Positions 9,477 to 17,071 of a stretch of 64,000 nt of DNA are shown here, in pieces. The stretch spans positions 71,069 through 135,068 of the forward strand of contig CACWTN010000001.1 of NCBI GenBank assembly GCA_902763805.1, in the 5' to 3' direction. This DNA is from an uncultured bacterium (GTDB lineage Bacteria; Cyanobacteriota; Vampirovibrionia; Gastranaerophilales; Gastranaerophilaceae). The notes beneath the pieces are model-generated. The model saw only the letters and a program-made list of their open reading frames with translations. It was not told where the DNA came from and did not search any database. Numbering within the stretch: position 1 is the stretch's first letter; each line of letters opens with the position of its first letter. A program made the position numbers and the translations under genes.

Positions 9477-10384
9477 TCGGCGAATGCCTTATCGAACTAA
9501 CTTCTAACGGCAGCCTTGCAGAGAGTTCTACTTTAAATAAATATTTCGGAGGCGATACCGTAACAACAGCCGTTGCAGCCGCAAGAATGGGCAGTAATGT
9601 AAGTTACGTTACCAAAGTCGGGAATGACGGATTCAGCGAATTTATCATTTCAAGCCTTCAGAAAGAAAATATTGATACATCTCTCATTAAGACAAATGAT
9701 GAACAAAACGGCATGTATATTATTGCCAATACCCAAAACAAAAAGGAACTTTTGTACTACAAACGCAAAACTGCTGCGACAAAACTTACAATTGAAGATT
9801 TGCCTGAAGATTTTATCAAACAGACAAAGCTTTTGTACTCAACTGGCATTGTTCAGTCTTTGAGCGCAAGTTCAAGAGAACTTATAAGAGAAAGTTTCCG
9901 AATTGCAAGAGAAAATGAAGTTATTACGGCTTATGACCCGAATTATACTTCGTGCTTTATGAGTTCTTCTGATACGAAAGAGCTTTTGGAAGAAATTGTA
10001 GACTATACGGATATCATATTTTTAAGCCTTAAAGGTGATGCGGTAAGATTATATGAAGTAGACTCCGTTGAGCAAATAATGAAATATTTCTGGGACAGAG
10101 GTGTAAAAATTATTGTTATAAAATCCCACATAGATAACGGATACTACACGGGATACAAAGGAACAATTAATTTTACCGAGTTTTATAATACAGCAAAAGC
10201 AATTGATATAACCGCATCAGGCGATGTATTTAACGGCGGATTTCTGTACGCAATAACAAACGGTTACCAGCCTCATGAAGCTGCTAAATTTGCATCTGTT
10301 GTATCAGGTTTGCAGACACAAAACTATGGTGCAATACAGTCTATTCCGTATTTAAAAACAGTTATGGAGAATTTGGACGCATGA
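9446..10384 (+). CDS. PfkB-family sugar kinase, likely 2-keto-3-deoxygluconate kinase
   Basis: A 312-residue ribokinase-like (PfkB) protein. The sugar-binding N-terminal signature is FGGDTVTTAVAAARMGS and the catalytic aspartate is D260 in ITASGDVFNGG. The anion-hole motif, normally G-A-G-D, reads A-S-G-D here. The fused overlap with the aldolase gene suggests that it phosphorylates 2-keto-3-deoxygluconate at C6, feeding the aldolase; this is inference from context. The start lies inside the aldolase gene by 31 bp, an unusually long overlap, but an upstream start within the same reading frame is not evident. Its stop overlaps the csaB start (ATGA), so the operon continues. Confidence 0.85.
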   Translation: MDQQKTDIAIIGECLIELTSNGSLAESSTLNKYFGGDTVTTAVAAARMGSNVSYVTKVGNDGFSEFIISSLQKENIDTSLIKTNDEQNGMYIIANTQNKKELLYYKRKTAATKLTIEDLPEDFIKQTKLLYSTGIVQSLSASSRELIRESFRIARENEVITAYDPNYTSCFMSSSDTKELLEEIVDYTDIIFLSLKGDAVRLYEVDSVEQIMKYFWDRGVKIIVIKSHIDNGYYTGYKGTINFTEFYNTAKAIDITASGDVFNGGFLYAITNGYQPHEAAKFASVVSGLQTQNYGAIQSIPYLKTVMENLDA

Positions 10385-11304
10385 AATATGTAGTATCAGG
10401 CTACATTGGATTTGACAACTTTGGTGATGAAGCTATTGCTCACGTATTGTCCCAAAAATTAAAAAAGTCAGGTGCGGAAAAAGTTACACTGATATCTTCA
10501 AACCCTGAGAGAACATCAGAGCTTCACGGAGTTTATTCTTGCGGAATGCTTAAATTTTTGCCGTCATTACTGGAAGCGGATGTTCTGATTTCAGGTGGAG
10601 GAAGCTTATTGCAGGATGTTACCAGTGTAAAAAGTCTGATTTACTATCTCGGTGTAATATATTCCGCTCTTATTCTAGGAAAAAAAGTAGAAATATTTGC
10701 TCAGGGTATAGGACCTATTAATTCTTCTTTCGGCAGATTTTTAACCAAATTTGCACTAAAAAGAGCATATAAAATAACAGTAAGGGACAGAAAATCTCAG
10801 GAGCTTTTAAACAGCTGGAACATTAAATCCGAACTTGTTAAAGACCCCGTATTTGATATAGAACTTTCCCCAAAAAATCAAACAGGAACCGTCGGAATTC
10901 AGCTCAGAAGTTTTAACGGTGTTGATGAGATATTTTTAAACAGGCTTGCTGATACTATTTCACAACGATTTTCCGACAAAAATATTCAGATTATTTCTTT
11001 ACAGGATAAATTAGATTTACCTGTCTGCGAACAATTTGCCCAAACACTTCAAAACAAAGGCATGGAGAATATTGAGGTAAAAAAACAGCTTTCCGTAAAT
11101 GATGCAATTGATATAATTTCTAACCTGGAATACCTTGTTGCAATGAGATTTCATGCAAACGTTATCGGAATAAAAGCAGGAGTTAAGACACTTGCAATAA
11201 ACTATGACCCCAAAGTTGAAAGACTTGCGGAAGAATACAATTTACCAATGATTAACATGCAGGACAGTGATTTTTCAGGACAGTTTGAAAGATTGTTTAA
11301 TTGA
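10381..11304 (+). CDS. csaB: Polysaccharide pyruvyl transferase CsaB
   Basis: A 307-residue protein of the CsaB/WcaK pyruvyl-transferase family. It has the N-terminal GYIGFDNFGDEAI signature, the ISGGGSLLQDVTS loop, the FAQGIGPI strand and a C-terminal VAMRFHANVIGIKAGV motif. CsaB transfers pyruvate as a ketal onto a cell-wall polysaccharide, which becomes the ligand for SLH domains. An SLH-domain protein is encoded in this same window at 62281, so the pathway has both partners. The start overlaps the preceding stop as ATGA. Presence in a sugar-catabolic operon is odd and may be incidental. Confidence 0.92.
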   Translation: MKYVVSGYIGFDNFGDEAIAHVLSQKLKKSGAEKVTLISSNPERTSELHGVYSCGMLKFLPSLLEADVLISGGGSLLQDVTSVKSLIYYLGVIYSALILGKKVEIFAQGIGPINSSFGRFLTKFALKRAYKITVRDRKSQELLNSWNIKSELVKDPVFDIELSPKNQTGTVGIQLRSFNGVDEIFLNRLADTISQRFSDKNIQIISLQDKLDLPVCEQFAQTLQNKGMENIEVKKQLSVNDAIDIISNLEYLVAMRFHANVIGIKAGVKTLAINYDPKVERLAEEYNLPMINMQDSDFSGQFERLFN

Positions 11305-11387
11305 CTTAGAGTTATGTTTTAAGTATTCTTAAATAGTGCATTTGTCGTGCATTTCGTGAAAAATAAATATTTAGGGAAGAGAAAATT

Positions 11388-12476
11388 ATGGATTTTATAA
11401 CACTGACTATCAAAGTTTTAAAAATGTTATCCTTTGTCGGCGGTTACGGCATTGGTATTATATTACTGACAATAATTGTAAGAGCGGCAATGTGGCCTTT
11501 GGGTGTATCTCAACAGCGTTCAATGAGAACAATGCAAATGCTTCAGCCAAAAATGAAAGCTATTCAGGAAAGATACAAAAGCAACCCTCAGGTTATGCAG
11601 CAGAAGATGATGGAGTTCTACAAGGAACATAAGTTTAACCCTATGGCAGGATGCTTCCCGCTCCTTATTCAGATGCCTATTTTCATTCTTTTGTATTCAT
11701 CTTTGATGAGCCCTCAGTTTATTTCTATGGCAGGGGATTCTCAATTCCTGTTCGTAAAAAGACTTGATGCAACAATGAAAACCTCCGCAGGGATATCAAA
11801 TGACGGTGTTTTCGGTGTTTCAAAATACGATACGTTTATGACTGGTAAATCTGCAAAAGTTTATTTCAAGGCAGATTCAGGCTTAGAACCGCTTGATAAC
11901 GTAAAAATAGAAAAACCGAATAAAGCTGTAGAAGTTCAGGGAACGCTTTTACCCGGCGAACCTGCTGATTTCAAAATCAGTCTTGACAGCTTAAATCTTA
12001 AATTCAGCCAGTTAGACCAAATAGAAAAAGCGGAGGTTGCCGTAACTGATATCAATACAAAAGAAGTTGAAAATATGACTTTTGAAAGAAAAGACGGTCT
12101 TTTGATAAGCACAATTCCGACAAAAGAAGTCAAACCGGCTTTCCATTGGGACGTATTTGCACTGCTTATACTGTTTATGATTACAATGGTTATGTCGCAA
12201 AAAGCAATGATGGCAATGAACAAGAATGTTAATCAGGATCCGGCTCAGGCAGCTATGCAAAAATCAATGAATACATTTATGCCGCTTATGCTGGGTTTCA
12301 CATTCTTTATTATTCCTATCCCTGCCGGCGTACTTTTGTATCTTGTTGCAAGCAACTGCTTCCAGGTTGTTCAGACTGTTATAATTAACAAACAATTAGA
12401 ACTTGAAGATGCTCAGAAGGAAAATAAAGTAAGCGATATTGATTTAGCTAACGCTAAGCAAATTCAGGAAAAATAA
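11388..12476 (+). CDS. yidC: Membrane protein insertase YidC
   Basis: A 362-residue member of the YidC/Oxa1/Alb3 family. It lacks the large N-terminal periplasmic domain of proteobacterial YidC and starts directly at the first core helix. The conserved arginine of the hydrophilic groove is R32 in IIVRAAMWPLG, and the coiled-coil hairpin (MLQPKMKAIQERYKSNPQVM) and FPLLIQMPIFILLY segment follow. Unusually, about 130 residues that look beta-rich are inserted between the second and third core helices (about 105-240), before the last membrane segments. The protein inserts membrane proteins alone or after SecYEG. A GGGAAGAG ribosome binding site precedes the ATG. It has its own terminator. Confidence 0.95.
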   Translation: MDFITLTIKVLKMLSFVGGYGIGIILLTIIVRAAMWPLGVSQQRSMRTMQMLQPKMKAIQERYKSNPQVMQQKMMEFYKEHKFNPMAGCFPLLIQMPIFILLYSSLMSPQFISMAGDSQFLFVKRLDATMKTSAGISNDGVFGVSKYDTFMTGKSAKVYFKADSGLEPLDNVKIEKPNKAVEVQGTLLPGEPADFKISLDSLNLKFSQLDQIEKAEVAVTDINTKEVENMTFERKDGLLISTIPTKEVKPAFHWDVFALLILFMITMVMSQKAMMAMNKNVNQDPAQAAMQKSMNTFMPLMLGFTFFIIPIPAGVLLYLVASNCFQVVQTVIINKQLELEDAQKENKVSDIDLANAKQIQEK

Positions 12477-12490
12477 TTAATAAAAATAAG

Positions 12491-12534
12491 AACAGGTTAG
12501 TGTGTAAAGTTTTGTAAACCTGTTTTTATTTTTT
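12491..12534 (+). terminator. Rho-independent terminator after yidC
   Basis: AACAGGTT (12491-12498) pairs perfectly with AACCTGTT (12517-12524) and is followed by a T-rich run. The loop is 18 nt long. Confidence 0.7.
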
Positions 12535-12594
12535 AAGCAAATTTTCATATTCACGGGGTTTAAACATGGCAAAGAATGGTAAAGGAGTGTTTGT

Positions 12595-12978
12595 ATGCAG
12601 GTAAATGACTCTACTAGTCCAAGTTTCAAAGCATTAACTTTTACACCGAAAGCACTGGGTGCACTCAGTAAAAGAATGCCTTCCGGCAGGTTTATATCTA
12701 TACAGGAAAAGCTTGCAAAAAAATACGAAGCATCTCCGTTTGACATAGTTATTGATACAGTTTCTGCAGAAAGTTCCCGTTTATGCGCTAAGATTAAACA
12801 AAGTCTGTCCGCTGAAACAGGAGCAAAAATCCAACCGGAATATGTGGAAGAAACAATTTTATCAAGTGTCTTTAACCGTTCCGAAAAATTTTTAGAAAAA
12901 TTATGCAAAATCATCGACCAAAAAGAATTTTCTGTGTTTGGCAAAAAAAGTCGCGGCGGACGCGATTTAATGGTATAA
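12595..12978 (+). CDS. Small protein with N-terminal 'FKA' motif, function unknown
   Basis: The product is 127 residues and starts MQVNDSTSPSFKALTFT. This fits the recurrent N-terminal pattern seen in several proteins of the window (a short polar stretch, then P/S-x-F-K/R-A/G/S). GGTAAAGGAGTGTTTGT provides a good ribosome binding site. The rest is a mixed helical and strand protein (LAKKYEASPFDIVIDTV, LCAKIKQSLSAE) with no signal peptide or membrane helix. The following gene, 15 bp away, has a similar start and layout, so the two are probably tandem paralogues of a lineage-specific family. I do not recognise any function. Confidence 0.72.
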   Translation: MQVNDSTSPSFKALTFTPKALGALSKRMPSGRFISIQEKLAKKYEASPFDIVIDTVSAESSRLCAKIKQSLSAETGAKIQPEYVEETILSSVFNRSEKFLEKLCKIIDQKEFSVFGKKSRGGRDLMV

Positions 12979-12993
12979 AAAAGGAGTGTTTAT

Positions 12994-13425
12994 ATGCAGG
13001 TTAATACTAATTACAGCGTAGATTATCAGCCAAATTACCAACCGAATTTCAGAGGCGTAAAAATTTTACGGGCTTTAAAAAATGATATAGAAAAAGGGCT
13101 TGTTACAGCAAAAAGAAAATTAGAAATTGATAAATTTGTAAAAAAATACAAAGACAGCAAAGTAACCGTTCTGTTAGACAAAGCTGATGAAGTTGGCGAC
13201 AGACTGGACGCACAGGTATGGATATCAAATCCTAAAGACGCAGATAATGAAACTCTCCGTGAAACATTCCGCTGGTTTGGAGAAAATAAATTATCAAATC
13301 TTTTCGGTTTCAGCCCTAAGGCATTTCTAAAAGCTGTTGGTGAGAAAGTCAAGGGTTTAGAGGCTTATAAAAAACTTATAGACAAAAATAATGAATATCA
13401 AGATTCACTGACACATTGTTTGTAA
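12994..13425 (+). CDS. Small protein with N-terminal 'FRG' motif, paralogue of the previous gene
   Basis: A 143-residue protein. After a short polar N-terminus it reads YQPNFRGVKILRALKN, a variant of the F-K/R-A/G/S tag found in neighbours. The body contains a helix ending in KKYKDSKVTVLLDKA and a strand region (LDAQVWIS), matching the order in the 12595 product. AAAAAGGAGTG lies upstream of the ATG. No catalytic motif, signal or membrane segment is visible. It ends 12 bp before queA, which has its own promoter. Confidence 0.72.
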   Translation: MQVNTNYSVDYQPNYQPNFRGVKILRALKNDIEKGLVTAKRKLEIDKFVKKYKDSKVTVLLDKADEVGDRLDAQVWISNPKDADNETLRETFRWFGENKLSNLFGFSPKAFLKAVGEKVKGLEAYKKLIDKNNEYQDSLTHCL

Positions 13426-13437
13426 TATAATTAAATT
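13426..13437 (+). promoter_or_regulatory. TATAAT box 6 bp before queA (leaderless start)
   Basis: TATAAT (13426-13431) ends exactly 6 bp before the ATG at 13438. TTCACT at 13404-13409 is a possible -35 with a 16-bp spacer. No Shine-Dalgarno sequence lies between. Confidence 0.55.
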
Positions 13438-14487
13438 ATGTTAGTTTCAGAATTTGATTATATATTGCCGGAGGAACTTATAGCACAAACACCCGCCGAA
13501 AAACGGGATAATTCCCGTATGATGGTTCTGGGGGTAAATGATAAAACCATTTCCCATAAGCACTTTTATGACATTGTAGATTTGCTGGATGATAATCACG
13601 TTCTTATTCTGAATAACACCAAAGTTATTCCCGCACGTTTGTACGGATATAAGGATACCGGCGCAAAGATTGAAGTTTTTCTGCTTAAAGAACACGAAAA
13701 CAAAGAATGGGAAGTTTTGATAAAGCCTTCTAAGAGGGTTAAGGAAGGGACTGTAGTAAAAATTGCGGACGAACTTTCTGTTGAAGTTTTAAAACCGCTT
13801 CCTGATGACGGCAAATGGCTTGTCAAAATGATATATGAGGGGAATATTTTAGAGATTTTACATAAAGTTGGTAATATACCTCTGCCACCTTATATAGAAA
13901 GAAAAATGACAAATGACGAGTTGAAGAAGCTTGATTTTGAACGTTATCAGACAGTTTATGCAAAAGATGAAGGCTCTGTTGCAGCACCGACTGCAGGTTT
14001 GCATTTTACACAGGAAATATTAAAAAAACTTGCTGATAAGGGAGTTGAGATTGGGTACGTCACACTGAATGTCGGTATCGGCACATTTCGTCCCGTAAAA
14101 TGTGATAACGTTTTGGACCACAAAATGGATTCGGAGAGTTTTGAAATTTCTCAGGAAACCGCAGATTTGATTAACAGAGCAAAAGCTCAAGGCAAGAAAA
14201 TAGTTGCAGTCGGAACAACGACGGTCAGAACGCTGGAAACGGCATACAAACAATTTGGTGAGATAAAAGCCTGCAAATCAGCTTCAGAACTGTTTATTTA
14301 CCCGCCATACGAGTTTAAAGTGATAGACAAACTGATTACAAATTTTCACTTGCCGAAATCAACTTTGTTGATGCTTGTAAGCGCTTTAGCCGGAAAAGAA
14401 TTTATTTTTAAGGCATATGAAGAAGCTATCAGGAATAAGTACCGTTTTTACAGTTACGGCGACTGTATGTTTATAAATAAAGAGTAA
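13438..14487 (+). CDS. queA: S-adenosylmethionine:tRNA ribosyltransferase-isomerase QueA
   Basis: A 349-residue QueA of standard length. It transfers the ribose of SAM to 7-aminomethyl-7-deazaguanine in tRNA to give epoxyqueuosine. Signatures include FDYILPEELIAQTPAEKRD at the N-terminus, VLILNNTKVIPARLYG, SVAAPTAGLHFT, and the C-terminal ITNFHLPKSTLLMLVSA. All of these are typical and intact. The gene is probably read from its own leaderless promoter, although co-transcription with the small upstream genes is possible. The queuosine pathway genes queC/D/E/F are not in the window. Confidence 0.97.
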   Translation: MLVSEFDYILPEELIAQTPAEKRDNSRMMVLGVNDKTISHKHFYDIVDLLDDNHVLILNNTKVIPARLYGYKDTGAKIEVFLLKEHENKEWEVLIKPSKRVKEGTVVKIADELSVEVLKPLPDDGKWLVKMIYEGNILEILHKVGNIPLPPYIERKMTNDELKKLDFERYQTVYAKDEGSVAAPTAGLHFTQEILKKLADKGVEIGYVTLNVGIGTFRPVKCDNVLDHKMDSESFEISQETADLINRAKAQGKKIVAVGTTTVRTLETAYKQFGEIKACKSASELFIYPPYEFKVIDKLITNFHLPKSTLLMLVSALAGKEFIFKAYEEAIRNKYRFYSYGDCMFINKE

Positions 14488-14525
14488 TTGAAGATTTGAA
14501 AATTTTAAATTATAATAAAACCGAT

Positions 14526-14597
14526 GCGGACGTAATTCAGTGGTAGAATGCAACCTTCCCAAGGTTGACGTCGAGGGTTCGAGCCCCTTCGTCCGCT
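14526..14597 (+). tRNA. tRNA-Gly (anticodon CCC)
   Basis: The acceptor stem GCGGACG pairs with CGTCCGC. The anticodon stem CAACC/GGTTG holds the loop TTCCCAA, giving anticodon CCC. The T arm GAGGG-TTCGAGC-CCCTT is canonical, and the discriminator is T at 14597. CCA is not encoded. The last 16 bases and following T reappear at 14761-14777. Confidence 0.93.
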
Positions 14598-14893
14598 TTT
14601 TGTTTGAGTAAAATTTTGGAAAGGGCGAGGACCCTCCACAAGACGAAGTCTTGTCAGGGTTCGAGCGAGGAGCGAGCAGAGGCTGAAGGACTTTTGCGAA
14701 AAGAATGTAAGTTCTTGAAGCAAAATCCGTAATTGCCGTTTAATGCGAGCGACTCAAGACAGCCCCTTCGTCCGCTTACTTTTTCTGTAGAAAAAGTAAG
14801 CAAAAAGACTTTTCACTTTTTGGCTTTTTGTTTGTTTTTCAGTTATTACGTTTTTTAGAATTAAAGCTTAGGAACATAGAACCCCCATTACCC
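14598..14893. repeat. tRNA-Gly tail region with duplicated tRNA 3' end and hairpins
   Basis: This gap holds no convincing gene. AGCCCCTTCGTCCGCTT at 14761-14777 is an exact copy of the tRNA 3' end at 14582-14598, 179 bp away. Between the copies lies a perfect hairpin, CAAGAC-gaa-GTCTTG (about 14639-14653). After the second copy comes a long palindrome, CTTACTTTTTC...GAAAAAGTAAG, and T-rich sequence that could terminate transcription. The layout parallels the repeats downstream of tRNA-Arg and looks like a scar or unit of site-specific insertion at the tRNA 3' end. Confidence 0.6.
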
Positions 14894-16237
14894 CTAATCC
14901 CTTCTTACGTCTATAACCTGTCCTGTTAAATCAGAAAGCAGGGTTTTTAAAGAGGCTTCCGCAACCTTTTCCGCTTTTAACAAAGTATCAGCAGGCTCTC
15001 TTCCGAAAGCATTAAATCTCATCTGAGTTGCGGTACGCTCGGGGTTTATTGAGTTAATCCGTATTCCGTCGGCATAAAGTTCTTCAGACAAAGCCTGCAC
15101 AAGATTTACGATAGCAGCTTTAGCTGAAGAATATGTTGAATACATTGCACGTCCTCTTGTATATGAGCTTGAAGTAAACATCAGCATACACCCTTTTGTT
15201 TCTTTCAGATACGGAATACTTGCCTTTGCTACATTAATAGAGCCTGTGTAATTTATGTCAATTTCCTGTTTAATATCATCAATATCTCTGTCTAAGAGCT
15301 TTCCGATTTTTAAAACGCCTGCCGTATTGATTACGTAATCAATTTTTCCTGTTTCATCACTAACTTTTTTCAAAAAACCTTCTATATCATCGTACGAAGT
15401 TACGTCAACACCTGTTTTATCTGAGCAGGCATAAACCTTTGCGCCATATTCTTTTGCCATCTCGAAGATGCTTTCACCGATACCGCTTGTACCTCCGAAA
15501 ATAACGAGAACTTTATCTTTAAGCTCAGATAAATTGTTTTCTGCGGGGAACAGGTGACTTCTTACCTGAAACAGTCTGTCTGCCATATAAATATCAGAAG
15601 GATAGGTTATTTTTATATTTTCGGTTTCACCTTCTACGACATAAACCTCAGCCAAACCATATTTTACAATAAGTCCGCAATCATCAGTAAAATTCGATTC
15701 ACCCTTAGACAATTCATGCGCTTTTTTAATAAGAGAAAGCTTAAAGCACTGCGGAGTCTGCCCCCTCATAAGTGTTTTTCTTTCCGGGATTTGTTCAATA
15801 AGTTTATCTTTAACCTTAATAATCGTATCGGCAGAAGGAATCGCAACGTCTACTGCATCATATTTTTCAAGAGCTTTAACACAATCTCTGATTATTCTTT
15901 CGGTTAAGAACGGTCTTGCACAATCGTGGATAATAACGTTTGCTTCTTCATCCTCAACAGAAGAAATGCCGATAAAAGAGCTTTCTTTTCTTGTTTCACC
16001 ACCGTTAAGCAGTTTGATAACTTTTGAATAATTGCTTTTCAGAAGAATATCTTCCGCTATTTGACGAAACTCCGGCGTAATAACAAGAATGACATAATCT
16101 ATAGACGGACTTTTTTCAAAAATATCAAGAGTGTGTTCAAGAACGGTTTTTCCTGCAATTTTTACAAACTGCTTTGGGATATCGCTTTTGTATCTTGTTC
16201 CTGTTCCTGATGCAAGTATTATACCGTAGTTTTTCAT
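14894..16237 (-). CDS. Bifunctional cytidylyltransferase / SDR reductase, predicted CDP-ribitol synthesis
   Basis: A 447-residue fusion. Residues 1-230 form an IspD/TarI-type cytidylyltransferase (LASGTGTRYKSDIPKQF with the nucleotide-binding lysine, NGGETRKESSF, VIIHDCARPF). Residues 240-447 form a short-chain dehydrogenase with the NAD(P) loop GGTSGIG (248-254) and the catalytic Y369xxxK373. The same domain order is known in Haemophilus Bcs1, which reduces D-ribulose 5-phosphate and couples the ribitol 5-phosphate to CTP. CDP-ribitol is the donor for ribitol-phosphate polymers. The SDR fusion makes plain IspD unlikely, though the cytidylyltransferase half could serve both. It lies 14 bp after tyrA in the same direction. 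A ribosome binding site (AGGAGATA) supports the start. Confidence 0.85.
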   Translation of the reverse strand: MKNYGIILASGTGTRYKSDIPKQFVKIAGKTVLEHTLDIFEKSPSIDYVILVITPEFRQIAEDILLKSNYSKVIKLLNGGETRKESSFIGISSVEDEEANVIIHDCARPFLTERIIRDCVKALEKYDAVDVAIPSADTIIKVKDKLIEQIPERKTLMRGQTPQCFKLSLIKKAHELSKGESNFTDDCGLIVKYGLAEVYVVEGETENIKITYPSDIYMADRLFQVRSHLFPAENNLSELKDKVLVIFGGTSGIGESIFEMAKEYGAKVYACSDKTGVDVTSYDDIEGFLKKVSDETGKIDYVINTAGVLKIGKLLDRDIDDIKQEIDINYTGSINVAKASIPYLKETKGCMLMFTSSSYTRGRAMYSTYSSAKAAIVNLVQALSEELYADGIRINSINPERTATQMRFNAFGREPADTLLKAEKVAEASLKTLLSDLTGQVIDVRRD

Positions 16238-16251
16238 ATTATCTCCTGATT

Positions 16252-17019
16252 TTATGAATACAAATTTTCTCTGAATTTTTTGATTTCCTGCGCCTCTGAT
16301 TTGTAATCCGAACCGAAAAGTTTTTCAATATTTGAGTTTAACATATTTACAACATCTTTAATGTTTTCTTTGTTCATAACAACCATATCGTTTGCCATTT
16401 CAACATTAGACATTGCAAGACGGGTTGTATCTCTGAACCCTGAAGCTGCAAGTTTTTGGGCAAGCTCGTTATCCTCAATATTTTTGCAAAGAGCCTGAGC
16501 TACAAGCATCGGTGCGTGAGAAATCAGAGCAACCGCTTTATCGTGTTCCTGCGGTGTTGTAAGAACCGTTTCCGCACCAAGCTCTGCGATTACCGATTTA
16601 AGGAGTTCAAAATCCTTCATATCCGTATCATTTTTGGGAGTAACCGCCCATACCGCACCCTCAAACAAATCAGGGAATGCATAATCCCAGCCCTGATGTT
16701 CTGTGCCTGCCATCGGGTGGGAAGGTATAAATTTGTATTTATAACTCTTTTTGGATACAAACTCTTTCAGCGAACAAACATCCGTTACAACAGTTTTCTC
16801 ATCAAGAATATCATTTAACTTATCCAAAATCTCAAGAGTAACATTCATCGGAGTACAGATAAAAACAAGATCGCAGCCTTTGAGGTTGTTGTAGTCTTTG
16901 GTTACATTAAACTCGTTAACACTTCTCGAAATTCCGATAACATCATGTTTTTTCCCTTCAAGCAGATTTTTAAATATTGAACCGCCGATTAAACCTAAAC
17001 CTATAACACCTATTCTCAT
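16252..17019 (-). CDS. tyrA: Prephenate dehydrogenase
   Basis: About 255 residues. The N-terminus MRIGVIGLGLIGGS is a Rossmann NAD(P)-binding motif. SHPMAGTEHQGW and HDKAVALISHAPMLVAQAL are prephenate-dehydrogenase signatures, including the catalytic histidine. The enzyme oxidises and decarboxylates prephenate to 4-hydroxyphenylpyruvate in tyrosine synthesis. No chorismate mutase or ACT domain is attached. An in-frame TTG lies 12 bp upstream, but the ATG at 17019 is preferred because GGAAG sits at good spacing before it and the glycine-rich loop starts immediately. It is flanked by proA and the CDP-ribitol enzyme in one minus-strand run. Confidence 0.93.
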   Translation of the reverse strand: MRIGVIGLGLIGGSIFKNLLEGKKHDVIGISRSVNEFNVTKDYNNLKGCDLVFICTPMNVTLEILDKLNDILDEKTVVTDVCSLKEFVSKKSYKYKFIPSHPMAGTEHQGWDYAFPDLFEGAVWAVTPKNDTDMKDFELLKSVIAELGAETVLTTPQEHDKAVALISHAPMLVAQALCKNIEDNELAQKLAASGFRDTTRLAMSNVEMANDMVVMNKENIKDVVNMLNSNIEKLFGSDYKSEAQEIKKFRENLYS

Positions 17020-17071
17020 TTTAACTTCCAACCCCTTTTCCGTCAGCCGATACAGCTCCTTAGCAAATCGG

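Noticed and set aside
14505-14723. A 72-residue minus-strand frame crossing tRNA-Gly.
   Set aside because: It is antisense to the tRNA, has no ribosome binding site and no protein-like pattern.
16252-17031. TTG start of tyrA at 17031.
   Set aside because: The ATG at 17019 has better ribosome binding site spacing and lies directly before the NAD-binding loop.
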